Program-made: the position numbers and the translations under genes
The notes under the pieces: generated by a model
Told to the model about the DNA's origin: nothing
The model's input: the letters and a program-made list of their open reading frames with translations, nothing else
Databases searched by the model: none
Origin: an uncultured Aquincola sp.
GTDB lineage: Bacteria > Pseudomonadota > Gammaproteobacteria > Burkholderiales > Burkholderiaceae
Direction: 5' to 3'
DNA: 6,166 nucleotides
NCBI GenBank assembly: GCA_937883885.1
Contig: CAKZXL010000227.1
Coordinates: 1 to 6,166, forward strand
Part shown: piece by piece, positions 1 to 5,951 of the stretch
Position numbering within the stretch: the first letter of the stretch is position 1
How the letters are laid out: every line of letters begins with the position of its first letter

Positions 1-290
1 ATGGACGCCAGCAGGTACAGCGCCAGGCCGGCATACAGCGGTGGCTTGCGGCCGAAGCGGTCGGCCAGCGGGCCGTGCACCGCCTGGCCCAGGGCCATGC
101 CCAGGAAGTAGGCGGCCAGGGTGTACTGCACCTGGCCGGCCGGCACGCCCAGGTCGGCCGCGATGGCCGGGAACGCGGGCAGGTAGAGGTCGATGGACAG
201 CGGCGCAAAGGCGGAAAGCCCGCCCAGCACGAGGATGAGCGACAGCGGCGCCCGGGCGGCCGGCAGTGCGCCGGCGGTGGATGTGGACAT
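1..290 (-). CDS. Bcr/CflA-family MFS multidrug efflux transporter, N-terminal part (cut by window edge)
   Basis: Inner-membrane drug:proton antiporter of the major facilitator superfamily. I translated the minus strand from the ATG at 290-288; 96 codons remain before the window ends, so about three quarters of a usual 400-residue protein is missing. Residues 16-33 form a hydrophobic first membrane segment, followed by IDLYLPAFPAIAADL (33-47), a signature of the Bcr/CflA drug-resistance subfamily. Residues 54-71 form the second segment. Residues 73-83, GPLADRFGRKP, are the MFS motif A loop between segments 2 and 3. The gene diverges from a MarR-family regulator, the usual arrangement for a repressed efflux pump. 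The start is uncertain: an in-frame ATG at 344-342 would add 18 residues (MAKIAGFAPQ...), and neither ATG has a good Shine-Dalgarno sequence. I prefer 290 because a candidate promoter lies at 334-363 and would leave the upstream ATG outside the transcript. The substrate cannot be told from this fragment. Confidence 0.88.
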   Translation of the reverse strand, partial: MSTSTAGALPAARAPLSLILVLGGLSAFAPLSIDLYLPAFPAIAADLGVPAGQVQYTLAAYFLGMALGQAVHGPLADRFGRKPPLYAGLALYLLAS

Positions 291-333
291 GGTGGTGGGC
301 GCCGCAGCCGGCGCCTGAGGGGCGAAGCCGGCG

Positions 334-363
334 ATCTTAGCCATAAATGGTTGATGCAATCAA
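334..363 (-). promoter_or_regulatory. Candidate sigma-70 promoter of the efflux gene
   Basis: On the minus strand, TTGATT (363-358) and TAAGAT (339-334) are separated by 18 bp; each matches four of six consensus bases. Transcription would begin near 327, giving a leader of roughly 35 bases before the ATG at 290. The -35 element lies inside the 348-366 palindrome, so a bound regulator would block it. Assigned by eye and not demonstrated. Confidence 0.35.
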
Positions 364-366
364 CCA
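348..366. promoter_or_regulatory. 19-bp palindrome, probable MarR operator
   Basis: TGGTTGATGCAATCAACCA consists of two perfect 8-bp inverted arms (348-355 and 359-366) around a 3-bp spacer. MarR dimers typically bind imperfect or perfect palindromes of about this size in the region shared with a divergent target gene. It sits between the divergent efflux and marR starts and overlaps candidate -35 elements of both. The AT-rich sequence stands out from the GC-rich surroundings. Binding by the adjacent regulator is inferred. Confidence 0.65.
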
Positions 367-381
367 AATTCACCGTATCAT
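351..381 (+). promoter_or_regulatory. Candidate promoter of the marR gene
   Basis: TTGATG (351-356) and TATCAT (376-381) could serve as -35 and -10 elements, with a long spacing of 19 bp. Transcription would start near 388, about 26 bases before the ATG at 414. The -35 lies within the palindrome, which would fit autoregulation. The suboptimal spacing makes this tentative. Confidence 0.3.
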
Positions 382-413
382 CGTCCGACAAGACCAGAAC
401 CTCGGAGACCTCC

Positions 414-857
414 ATGACCGCCGCCCGCCCGGAAGACGATTTGCTGCAGCCTGTGATCGACGTGTTCAACGGCTTCCGAGGCTGGATGCAGCAGGTGCTG
501 GACGAGCAGGGCATCGCGGCCAGCCCGCTCGACCTGTGGCTGATGTCGGTGGTGGCCGAGGGCGAAGGTTGCTCGCAACAATCGCTGGCGCAGGCCACCG
601 GGCGCGACAAGGCGCAGGTCACCCGCATGGCGGCGCGGCTGGTGCAAGCCGGCCTGCTGCAGCGCGCGCCCGACGCGGCGGACGGCCGCCGCTGGCGCCT
701 GACGCTCACCGATGCGGGCAAGGCCGCGCACCGCCAGATGCAGCGCCAGCGCAAGCGCCTGGCGGCCACGCTGGCGGCCGACCTCAGCGCCGAGGAGCAG
801 GCGACGCTGACACGCCTGCTGGGGCGGATGGCGGCGCGGCTGCCAGCCACCGACTGA
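414..857 (+). CDS. MarR-family winged-helix transcriptional regulator
   Basis: A 147-residue cytoplasmic DNA-binding protein, normal length for MarR regulators, which act as dimers and usually release DNA on binding small aromatic or toxic compounds. An N-terminal helix (about 8-31) and the C-terminal helices (about 103-143) would form the dimer interface. The winged helix-turn-helix covers about 40-102: SQQSLAQATG (54-63) begins the HTH, the recognition helix is about 64-78 (RDKAQVTRMAARLVQ), and the wing is DGRRWRLTLTDAG (90-102), with the basic RR and the LTxxG ending typical of the family. I chose the ATG at 414 because GGAG (404-407) lies six bases before it. An in-frame ATG at 354 would place the start inside the operator and is unlikely. 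The gene diverges from an efflux pump gene and is followed after 40 bp by ydfG, so both are likely targets. The effector is unknown. Confidence 0.9.
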   Translation: MTAARPEDDLLQPVIDVFNGFRGWMQQVLDEQGIAASPLDLWLMSVVAEGEGCSQQSLAQATGRDKAQVTRMAARLVQAGLLQRAPDAADGRRWRLTLTDAGKAAHRQMQRQRKRLAATLAADLSAEEQATLTRLLGRMAARLPATD

Positions 858-868
858 CGCTCTACAGT
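840..868 (+). promoter_or_regulatory. Candidate promoter of ydfG at the 3' end of marR
   Basis: CTGCCA (840-845) and TACAGT (863-868) are spaced by an ideal 17 bp and each matches four of six consensus bases. Transcription would start near 875, about 23 bases before the ydfG start. If real, ydfG is at least partly independent of the marR transcript. In GC-rich DNA such matches arise by chance, so confidence is low. Confidence 0.3.
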
Positions 869-897
869 GGCGGATCCCCCGAACAAGGATCTGCTGC

Positions 898-1647
898 ATG
901 ACCACCGTTCTCGTCACCGGCGCCAGCGCCGGCTTCGGCCTCGCCATCGCCCAGCGCTTTCTGGCCGATGGCGCCCATGTGATCGCCGCCGCCCGCCGGG
1001 TCGACCGGCTGCAGGCGCTGGCCGACCAGCACCCCGGCCGCGTGCTGCCGCTGGCACTGGACGTGACCGACCGCCCGGCAACCGCCGCGGCGCTGGCCGC
1101 CCTGCCTGCCGCGTTCGCCGAGGTGGACGTGCTGGTCAACAACGCCGGGCTGGCGCTGGGACTGGCGCCGGCGCACCAGGCCGACATCGACGACTGGGAG
1201 CGCATGATCGCCACCAACTGCGCGGGCCTGGTCAACGTCACCCGCGCCATCACGCCCGGCATGGTGGCGCGTGGCCGCGGCTCGGTCATCAACATCGGCT
1301 CCATCGCCGGCGAAGTGCCCTACCCCGGCGGCAACGTGTACGGCGCCACCAAGGCTTTCGTGCACCAGTTCACCCACAACCTCAATGCCGACCTCATCGG
1401 CACCGGCGTGCGCGCCACCTGTGTGGAGCCGGGCCTGGTGGGCGGCACCGAGTTTTCCAACGTGCGCTTCCATGGCGACGACCAGAAGGCCGCCAGCGTG
1501 TACGCCGGCACCCAGCCGCTGACGGCCGAAGACATTGCCGACACGGTGCACTGGCTGGCCACGCGGCCGGCGCACGTCACCATCAACGCGATCTCGATGA
1601 TGCCCAACTGCCAGTCGTTCGGGCCGCTGCAGATCCGCAGAAGCTGA
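898..1647 (+). CDS. ydfG: YdfG-type short-chain dehydrogenase (3-hydroxy acid dehydrogenase / malonic semialdehyde reductase)
   Basis: A 249-residue NAD(P)-dependent oxidoreductase of the SDR family. E. coli YdfG (248 residues, by memory) oxidises L-allo-threonine and L-serine and reduces malonic semialdehyde to 3-hydroxypropionate with NADP(H). Here the Rossmann motif is TGASAGFG (7-14); ARR (32-34) after the second strand fits NADPH preference; D55 and NNAG (81-84) follow. The catalytic set is N107, S135, Y148 and K152 (YGATK). Stretches diagnostic for YdfG rather than a generic SDR are NNAGLALGLAPAH (81-93), EPGLVGGTEFSNVRF (177-191) and the C-terminal MMPNCQSFGPL (234-244). The start at 898 has AAGGA (885-889) eight bases upstream. 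It lies 40 bp after marR on the same strand. In E. coli this activity removes toxic malonic semialdehyde made during pyrimidine breakdown; the role here could be general aldehyde clean-up. No key residue is missing. Confidence 0.9.
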   Translation: MTTVLVTGASAGFGLAIAQRFLADGAHVIAAARRVDRLQALADQHPGRVLPLALDVTDRPATAAALAALPAAFAEVDVLVNNAGLALGLAPAHQADIDDWERMIATNCAGLVNVTRAITPGMVARGRGSVINIGSIAGEVPYPGGNVYGATKAFVHQFTHNLNADLIGTGVRATCVEPGLVGGTEFSNVRFHGDDQKAASVYAGTQPLTAEDIADTVHWLATRPAHVTINAISMMPNCQSFGPLQIRRS

Positions 1648-1663
1648 GCCGCTTCATGGCCCC

Positions 1664-1687
1664 ACCGCCGTGACAGGGAACGGCGGT
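1664..1687. other. Hairpin between ydfG and serA
   Basis: ACCGCCGT (1664-1671) and ACGGCGGT (1680-1687) are perfect 8-bp inverted arms around an 8-base loop, 16 bases after the ydfG stop. No T-run follows, so this is not a classical intrinsic terminator. It might weaken read-through or stabilise the ydfG mRNA end. A very tentative serA promoter overlaps it: GTGACA (1670-1675) and CACAAT (1691-1696), but with only 15 bp spacing. Confidence 0.4.
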
Positions 1688-1726
1688 TGCCACAATGGCG
1701 GCACTGCTTCCAACCGCCAGAACAAG

Positions 1727-2959
1727 ATGACACAGCGCCTTTCCGTCGCCAAGGACAAGCTCAAGTTCGTGCTGCTCGAAGGCATCCACGCCACCGCGGT
1801 GGATGCGCTGCAGGCCGACGGCTATTCGCAGATCGTCACCTCGCCCAAGGCCTTGTCGGGTGATGCGCTGGTCGAGGCCATCCGCGACGCGCACTTCCTG
1901 GGCATCCGCTCGCGCACCCAGCTTACGGCCGAGGTGCTGCAGCAGGCGCCCAAGCTGGCGGCGGTGGGGTGCTTTTGCATCGGCACCAACCAGGTCGACC
2001 TGACGGCGGCGATGCAGCTGGGCATTCCGGTGTTCAACGCGCCCTTCAGCAACACCCGCAGCGTGGCCGAGCTGGTGCTGGCCGAGGTCATCATGCTGAT
2101 GCGCGGCATTCCGCAGAAGAACGCGCTGCAGCACCGCGGCGGCTGGGACAAGAGCGCCGCCGGCTCTTACGAAGTGCGCGGTAAGACGCTGGGCATCGTG
2201 GGCTATGGCCACATCGGCACGCAGATCGGCGTGCTGGCCGAGCAGCTGGGCATGCGGGTCATCTTCCATGACATCGAAGCCAAGCTGACGCTGGGCAACG
2301 CCAGCCAGGTGGCTTCGCTGGACGAGCTGCTGGCCGGCGCCGACGTGGTCACGCTGCACGTGCCCGAGCTGCCTTCCACCGTCAACCTGATCGGCGCCGA
2401 ACAGCTGGCGAAGATGAAGCCCGGTGCGCACCTGATCAATGCCTCGCGCGGCACGGTGGTGGACATCGACGCGCTGGCCGACGCGCTGGAGCGCAAGCAC
2501 ATCGGCGGTGCCGCCATCGACGTGTTCCCGGTCGAGCCCAAGGGCAACGACGCGGTGTTCGAGTCGCCGCTCACCCGCTTCGAGAACGTGCTGCTGACGC
2601 CCCACATCGGCGGCAGCACCGCCGAGGCGCAGGCCAACATCGGCCGCGAGGTGGCGGCCAAGCTCATCCGCTACAGCAACAACGGCTCCACGGTGTCGGC
2701 GGTCAACTTCCCCGAAGTGGCGCTGCCCGAGCACACCGGCCGCAGCCGGCTGCTGCACATCCACCGCAACGTGCCGGGCGTGCTGGCGCATGTGAACGAG
2801 CGCTTTTCGCAGGCCGGCATCAACATCGCGGCGCAGTACCTGCGCACCAACGACGACGTGGGCTATGTGGTGATCGACGTCGACAGCACCACCAGCGACG
2901 CTGCGCTGGCGCAGTTGTGCGGCGTGCCGGGCACGATCCGCTGCCGCGTCCTTTACTGA
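1727..2959 (+). CDS. serA: D-3-phosphoglycerate dehydrogenase
   Basis: Catalyses the first committed step of L-serine synthesis, NAD-dependent oxidation of 3-phosphoglycerate to 3-phosphohydroxypyruvate, in the cytoplasm. The 410 residues equal the length of E. coli SerA as I recall it. The substrate domain flanks an NAD domain (about 109-300) with GYGHIG (159-164) and the adenosine-ribose acidic residue D182. Catalytic residues are R241 (ASRGTVVD), E270 and H293 (TPHIGGST). W140 in the hinge region, important for cooperativity in E. coli, is kept. A C-terminal ACT domain (about 340-410) keeps the serine-binding H346, N348 and N366 (GINIAAQYL), so feedback inhibition by serine is expected. 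I chose the ATG at 1727 because the protein then aligns end to end with E. coli SerA; the GTG at 1670 would add 19 residues without similarity. The Shine-Dalgarno sequence is poor. The gene is probably transcribed alone, as its neighbours have unrelated functions. Its stop lies 3 bp from that of the convergent iclR-type gene. Confidence 0.97.
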   Translation: MTQRLSVAKDKLKFVLLEGIHATAVDALQADGYSQIVTSPKALSGDALVEAIRDAHFLGIRSRTQLTAEVLQQAPKLAAVGCFCIGTNQVDLTAAMQLGIPVFNAPFSNTRSVAELVLAEVIMLMRGIPQKNALQHRGGWDKSAAGSYEVRGKTLGIVGYGHIGTQIGVLAEQLGMRVIFHDIEAKLTLGNASQVASLDELLAGADVVTLHVPELPSTVNLIGAEQLAKMKPGAHLINASRGTVVDIDALADALERKHIGGAAIDVFPVEPKGNDAVFESPLTRFENVLLTPHIGGSTAEAQANIGREVAAKLIRYSNNGSTVSAVNFPEVALPEHTGRSRLLHIHRNVPGVLAHVNERFSQAGINIAAQYLRTNDDVGYVVIDVDSTTSDAALAQLCGVPGTIRCRVLY

Positions 2960-2962
2960 GCT

Positions 2963-3685
2963 TCAGCCTTCGAGATGGCCCAGCGCAGCGCTGAGCTGCG
3001 CTGCCGCCGCCTGCACCGCCGGCTGCTGCGTGGCGGGCCGGTAGCGCGGCGTGGGCATGGTGAGCGTGAGCGCGCCCACCAGCTCGCCCGCGGCGCCGAA
3101 CACGGGCGCCGAGATGCCGGACAGCTCGGCCGTGCGGTCGCCCGACAGCGCGCACACGCCTTCACGGCGGATCTGCTCATACACCCGGCCGCGCTGGCCG
3201 GCAAAGGCCAGCAGCACCCGCCCGCCGGCGCCCCTGTCCAGCGGCAGCAGGTCGCCGGCCTTGGTGTGGTCGCGCAGCACCTGTGGTGAGTCCACCCGGT
3301 ACAGGCACAAACGCTGGTCGCCCTGCCGCACATGGAAGGCCGCGCTTTCCTGCGTGCGCGCCACCAGCTGCTGCAGCACCGGCAGCACCTGCGCCTGCAG
3401 CGAGAACGACGACAGGTACACCGCATGCAGCCGCGCCACGCCCGAGCCCAGCGCATAGCGGCCATCGGCACCGCGCGCCACCAGCTGCGCATGCTCCAGC
3501 GAAGCCAGCAGCCGCAGCGCGGTGCTCTTGTAGAGCTGGCTGCGTTCGGCTAGTTCGGCCAGCGAGAGCCCCGCCTCCCCCGCCCGGAAACAGCCCAGCA
3601 GCGACAACGCACGATCGACCGCCGCCGCGCCGCCGGGGGCGGCATGCTGGTCGGCCAGGGAGGCGGTGGCGGCTTTGCGGGGCAT
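2963..3685 (-). CDS. IclR-family transcriptional regulator, divergent from the lyase/CoA-transferase genes
   Basis: A 240-residue cytoplasmic regulator of normal family length. The N-terminal winged helix-turn-helix covers about 22-80: VDRALSLLGCF (23-33), SLAELAERSQL (41-51), the recognition helix YKSTALRLLASLE (52-64) and a short wing GRYALGSGV (75-83). The C-terminal effector domain (about 95-238) shows the family's pattern, including RGAGGRVLLAFAG (151-163) and ELSGISAPVFGAAGELVGALTL (187-208). IclR regulators of this kind control catabolic genes for aromatic or small organic acids and often sit divergently from their targets, as here: only 62 bp separate its start from that of the lyase. 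The effector is probably the pathway substrate or an intermediate. The ATG at 3685 is the natural start although its Shine-Dalgarno sequence is weak. Whether it activates or represses cannot be told. The exact regulon name is not recognisable. Confidence 0.9.
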   Translation of the reverse strand: MPRKAATASLADQHAAPGGAAAVDRALSLLGCFRAGEAGLSLAELAERSQLYKSTALRLLASLEHAQLVARGADGRYALGSGVARLHAVYLSSFSLQAQVLPVLQQLVARTQESAAFHVRQGDQRLCLYRVDSPQVLRDHTKAGDLLPLDRGAGGRVLLAFAGQRGRVYEQIRREGVCALSGDRTAELSGISAPVFGAAGELVGALTLTMPTPRYRPATQQPAVQAAAAQLSAALGHLEG

Positions 3686-3692
3686 GTTGGTT

Positions 3693-3731
3693 AGAATTCT
3701 GTTGTGCGAACAAGCGGTCTATCTTACAGAA
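3693..3731. promoter_or_regulatory. Inverted repeats in the divergent control region, probable IclR operator
   Basis: The 62-bp gap between the two starts is AT-richer than its surroundings. It holds TTGTGCGAACAA (3702-3713), a near palindrome matching at 10 of 12 positions, and an inverted pair TTCTGT (3697-3702) / ACAGAA (3726-3731) around it. AGAATTCT (3693-3700) is a further perfect palindrome. IclR-type operators known to me contain GTTCG...CG(A)AC-like half sites, which the GCGAAC core resembles. A weak plus-strand promoter, TTGTGC (3702-3707) and TACAGA (3725-3730) with 17 bp spacing, would overlap the site. Which element is bound is inferred. Confidence 0.45.
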
Positions 3732-3747
3732 CTTTGAGCGAGGCCCC

Positions 3748-4677
3748 ATGACCCCCCTGCTGATCAGCGAAGTAGGCCCGCGCGACGGCCTGCAAAGCAT
3801 CACCACCGTGATGCCCACCGCGGCCAAGCACCGCTGGATCGCGGCGCTGGCCGCCGCCGGCGTGCCCGAGATCGAGGTCGGCTCCTTCGTGCCCGCCAAA
3901 CTGCTGCCGCAGATGGCCGACGTGGCCGAGGTGGTGGCCCACGCGCTGCGGCTGCCCGGGCTGCGCGTGGCCGCATTGGCCCCCAACTTCCGCGGCGCGC
4001 AGGCCGCCTTCGAGGCCGGGGTGCACAAGCTCACGCTGCCGGTGTCGGTGACCGAGGCGCATTCGCTGGCCAACGTGCGCAAGACCCATGCGCAGATGGC
4101 CGACGAGTTGCGCAACGTCGTGGCGCTGCGCAATGAGCGCTACCCGCAGATCGCGCTGGAGGCCGGCCTGTCGGTGGCCTTTGGCTGTACGCTGGCGGGT
4201 GCGGTGAGCGACGACGAGACGCTGCGCATGGCCGCCAGCATGGCGGAGTTGGGCGTGGACGAAGTGGGCCTGTCGGACACCAGCGGTTATGCCGAGCCGG
4301 TGCAGGTGCGGCGCCTCTTCACCCGCCTGCACGCGGAGCTGGGTGAGCGGGCGGGCGGCGCACACTTTCACAACACCCGCGGCCAGGGCCTGGCCAATGT
4401 GGTGGCGGCGCTGGAAGCCGGCGTCACCACCTTCGACGCCAGCCAGGGCGGCATCGGCGGCTGCCCCTATGCGCCAGGCGCCAGCGGCAACATCGTCACC
4501 GAAGACCTGGTGTGGATGCTGCAGGCCATGGGTCACCGCACCGGCATCGATCTGCCCGCGCTGCTGCAGGCGCGCACGCTGCTGCGTGAAGGCCTGCCCG
4601 ACGAGCCGCTGTACGGCCATGTGCCCGAGGCCGGCCTGCCCAAGGGCTTCGTCGCGCGTGGCGAGGTGGCCCGATGA
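3748..4677 (+). CDS. HMG-CoA lyase-like DRE-TIM metallolyase (HMG-CoA or citramalyl-CoA lyase)
   Basis: A 309-residue (beta/alpha)8-barrel lyase that would split a 3-hydroxyacyl-CoA into acetyl-CoA and a keto acid using a divalent metal ion. Seen: EVGPRDGLQ (8-16) with R12 and metal ligand D13; E43 in IEVGSFVP; SDTSG (176-180); HFHNTRG (206-212) with metal ligands H206 and H208; the catalytic-cysteine loop GGIGGCPYAPGASGN (234-248) with C239 and metal ligand N248. Canonical HMG-CoA lyase acts in leucine breakdown, giving acetyl-CoA and acetoacetate. Two active-site motifs differ: HFHNTRG instead of the usual HxHDTYG, and FGCTLAG (145-151) where human HMG-CoA lyase has a GCPYEG stretch. So a related substrate such as (R)-citramalyl-CoA is possible. 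The start at 3748 has GAGG (3740-3743) close upstream. The CoA-transferase gene overlaps its stop by 4 bp, and an IclR regulator gene diverges from it, indicating a regulated catabolic operon. Lyase class is secure; substrate is not. Confidence 0.9.
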   Translation: MTPLLISEVGPRDGLQSITTVMPTAAKHRWIAALAAAGVPEIEVGSFVPAKLLPQMADVAEVVAHALRLPGLRVAALAPNFRGAQAAFEAGVHKLTLPVSVTEAHSLANVRKTHAQMADELRNVVALRNERYPQIALEAGLSVAFGCTLAGAVSDDETLRMAASMAELGVDEVGLSDTSGYAEPVQVRRLFTRLHAELGERAGGAHFHNTRGQGLANVVAALEAGVTTFDASQGGIGGCPYAPGASGNIVTEDLVWMLQAMGHRTGIDLPALLQARTLLREGLPDEPLYGHVPEAGLPKGFVARGEVAR

Positions 4678-5909
4678 GCGCGCCCGCTCAAGACACCGCG
4701 CAGCGCGAGCTGCCCTACCAAGGCACCCGCATCGTCGAGTTCACCCACATGGTGATGGGCCCCACCTGCGGCCTGGTGCTGGGCGACCTGGGCGCCGAGG
4801 TCATCAAGGTCGAGCCCTTGCAGGGCGATGCCACGCGCCGGCTGGTGGGCTCGGGCGCGGGCTTTTTCTCGGTGTTCAACCGCAACAAGAAGAGCCTGGC
4901 GGTGGACGTGAAGGACGCCCGCGGTCGCGAGCTGGTGCTGCGGCTGGTGGGCACGGCCGACGTGTTCAGCGAGAACTTCAAGCCCGGCACCATGGACAAG
5001 CTGGGCCTGGGCTATGCGGCGCTGTCGCAGCTCAATCCGCGGCTGGTGTACGTCAGCCACAAGGGCTTTCTGCCCGGCCCGTACGAGCACCGCACCGCGC
5101 TGGACGAGGTGGTGCAGATGATGGGCGGCCTGGCCTACATGACCGGCCCCGAAGGCCGGCCGCTGCGCGCGGGCACCAGCGTCAACGACATCATGGGCGG
5201 CATGTTCGGCGCCATCGGCGCCATGGCCGCGCTGGCCCAGCGCGAGCGCACCGGCCGCGGCCAGGAAGTGCAGAGCGCGCTGTTCGAGAACAACGTGTTC
5301 CTGGTGGCCCAGCACATGATGCAGTTCGCCGTCACCGGCAAAGCGGCGGCGCCCATGCCCAGCCGCATCTCGGCCTGGGCGGTGTACGATGTGTTCACCG
5401 TGGCCGGCGATGAGCAGATCTTCCTGGCGGTGGTCAGCGACACGCAATGGGCGCTGTTCTGCGACGCCTTCGGGCTGCCGGCGCTCAAGGCCGACCCGCG
5501 CCTGGCCAGCAACAACCTGCGGGTGGCCGCGCGCGACTGGCTGCTGCCGCAGCTGCGCCAGCATCTGGCCGGGCGCACGGCCACCGACATCGCCGCCACC
5601 TTCGAGCGCCACGGCCTGCCATATGCGCCCATCACCCGTCCGCAGGACCTGCTGCAAGACCCCCACCTGCTGGCCACCGGCGGCCTGGCCCCGGTGACGG
5701 TGCCGGCCGATGCCAGCGGCGCCGGCCGCCCGGTCGAGACGCGCACCGCGCTGCTGCCGCTGGCGCTGGACGGTGAGCGCCTGGGCGTGCGCCAGCCGCC
5801 GCCGGCGCTCGGCCAGCACACCGAAGCACTGTTGCACGAACTCGGCTATCTCGCGGGTGACATCGAGGCCTTGCGTGCCGCCGGTGTGCTGTTGCCGGCC
5901 GGCGGCTAG
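4674..5909 (+). CDS. Class III (CaiB/BaiF family) CoA-transferase
   Basis: A 411-residue cytoplasmic enzyme, normal family length, that moves CoA from a donor such as succinyl-CoA or acetyl-CoA to a carboxylic acid. Family marks: MGPTCGLVLGDLGAEVIKVE (28-47), FNRNKKSLAVDVKDARGREL (68-87), ENFKPGTMDKLGLGY (100-114), the probable catalytic aspartate D144 in ALDEVVQ, TGPEGRPLRAG (157-167), a PHLLATGGL segment (330-338) and LGQHTEALLHELGY (379-392). Odd: the usual glycine-rich GYGQxGP loop reads KGFLPGP (130-136) and the residue before D144 is leucine rather than the common tyrosine, suggesting a distinct subgroup. The start ATG overlaps the lyase stop as ATGA, with AGGTGG (4664-4669) as ribosome site, so the two are translationally coupled. 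It probably makes the CoA ester cleaved by the lyase, like human SUGCT for 3-hydroxy-3-methylglutarate or the Chloroflexus citramalate transferase. Substrate is inferred from context only. Confidence 0.9.
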   Translation: MSAPAQDTAQRELPYQGTRIVEFTHMVMGPTCGLVLGDLGAEVIKVEPLQGDATRRLVGSGAGFFSVFNRNKKSLAVDVKDARGRELVLRLVGTADVFSENFKPGTMDKLGLGYAALSQLNPRLVYVSHKGFLPGPYEHRTALDEVVQMMGGLAYMTGPEGRPLRAGTSVNDIMGGMFGAIGAMAALAQRERTGRGQEVQSALFENNVFLVAQHMMQFAVTGKAAAPMPSRISAWAVYDVFTVAGDEQIFLAVVSDTQWALFCDAFGLPALKADPRLASNNLRVAARDWLLPQLRQHLAGRTATDIAATFERHGLPYAPITRPQDLLQDPHLLATGGLAPVTVPADASGAGRPVETRTALLPLALDGERLGVRQPPPALGQHTEALLHELGYLAGDIEALRAAGVLLPAGG

Positions 5910-5951
5910 CATCGGCTGCATCGCAGCAGCCCGCCCCGAGGAGAGCAACGC

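Noticed and set aside
1670..1726. Upstream GTG start for serA
   Set aside because: The 19 extra residues have no similarity to SerA, and the ATG at 1727 gives exactly the family length.
1583..2791. A 402-codon open frame on the minus strand
   Set aside because: It is antisense to serA, which is certain from its motifs, and shows only low-complexity shadow composition.
3283..3747. Longer frame upstream of the lyase start
   Set aside because: It would overlap the IclR gene on the other strand for most of its length and reads as proline/alanine-rich noise. The barrel motif EVGPRDGLQ begins just after the ATG at 3748.
5915..5927. Small hairpin GCTGC-ATC-GCAGC after the CoA-transferase gene as a terminator
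   Set aside because: A 5-bp stem with a 3-base loop and no T-run is too weak and common in GC-rich DNA.
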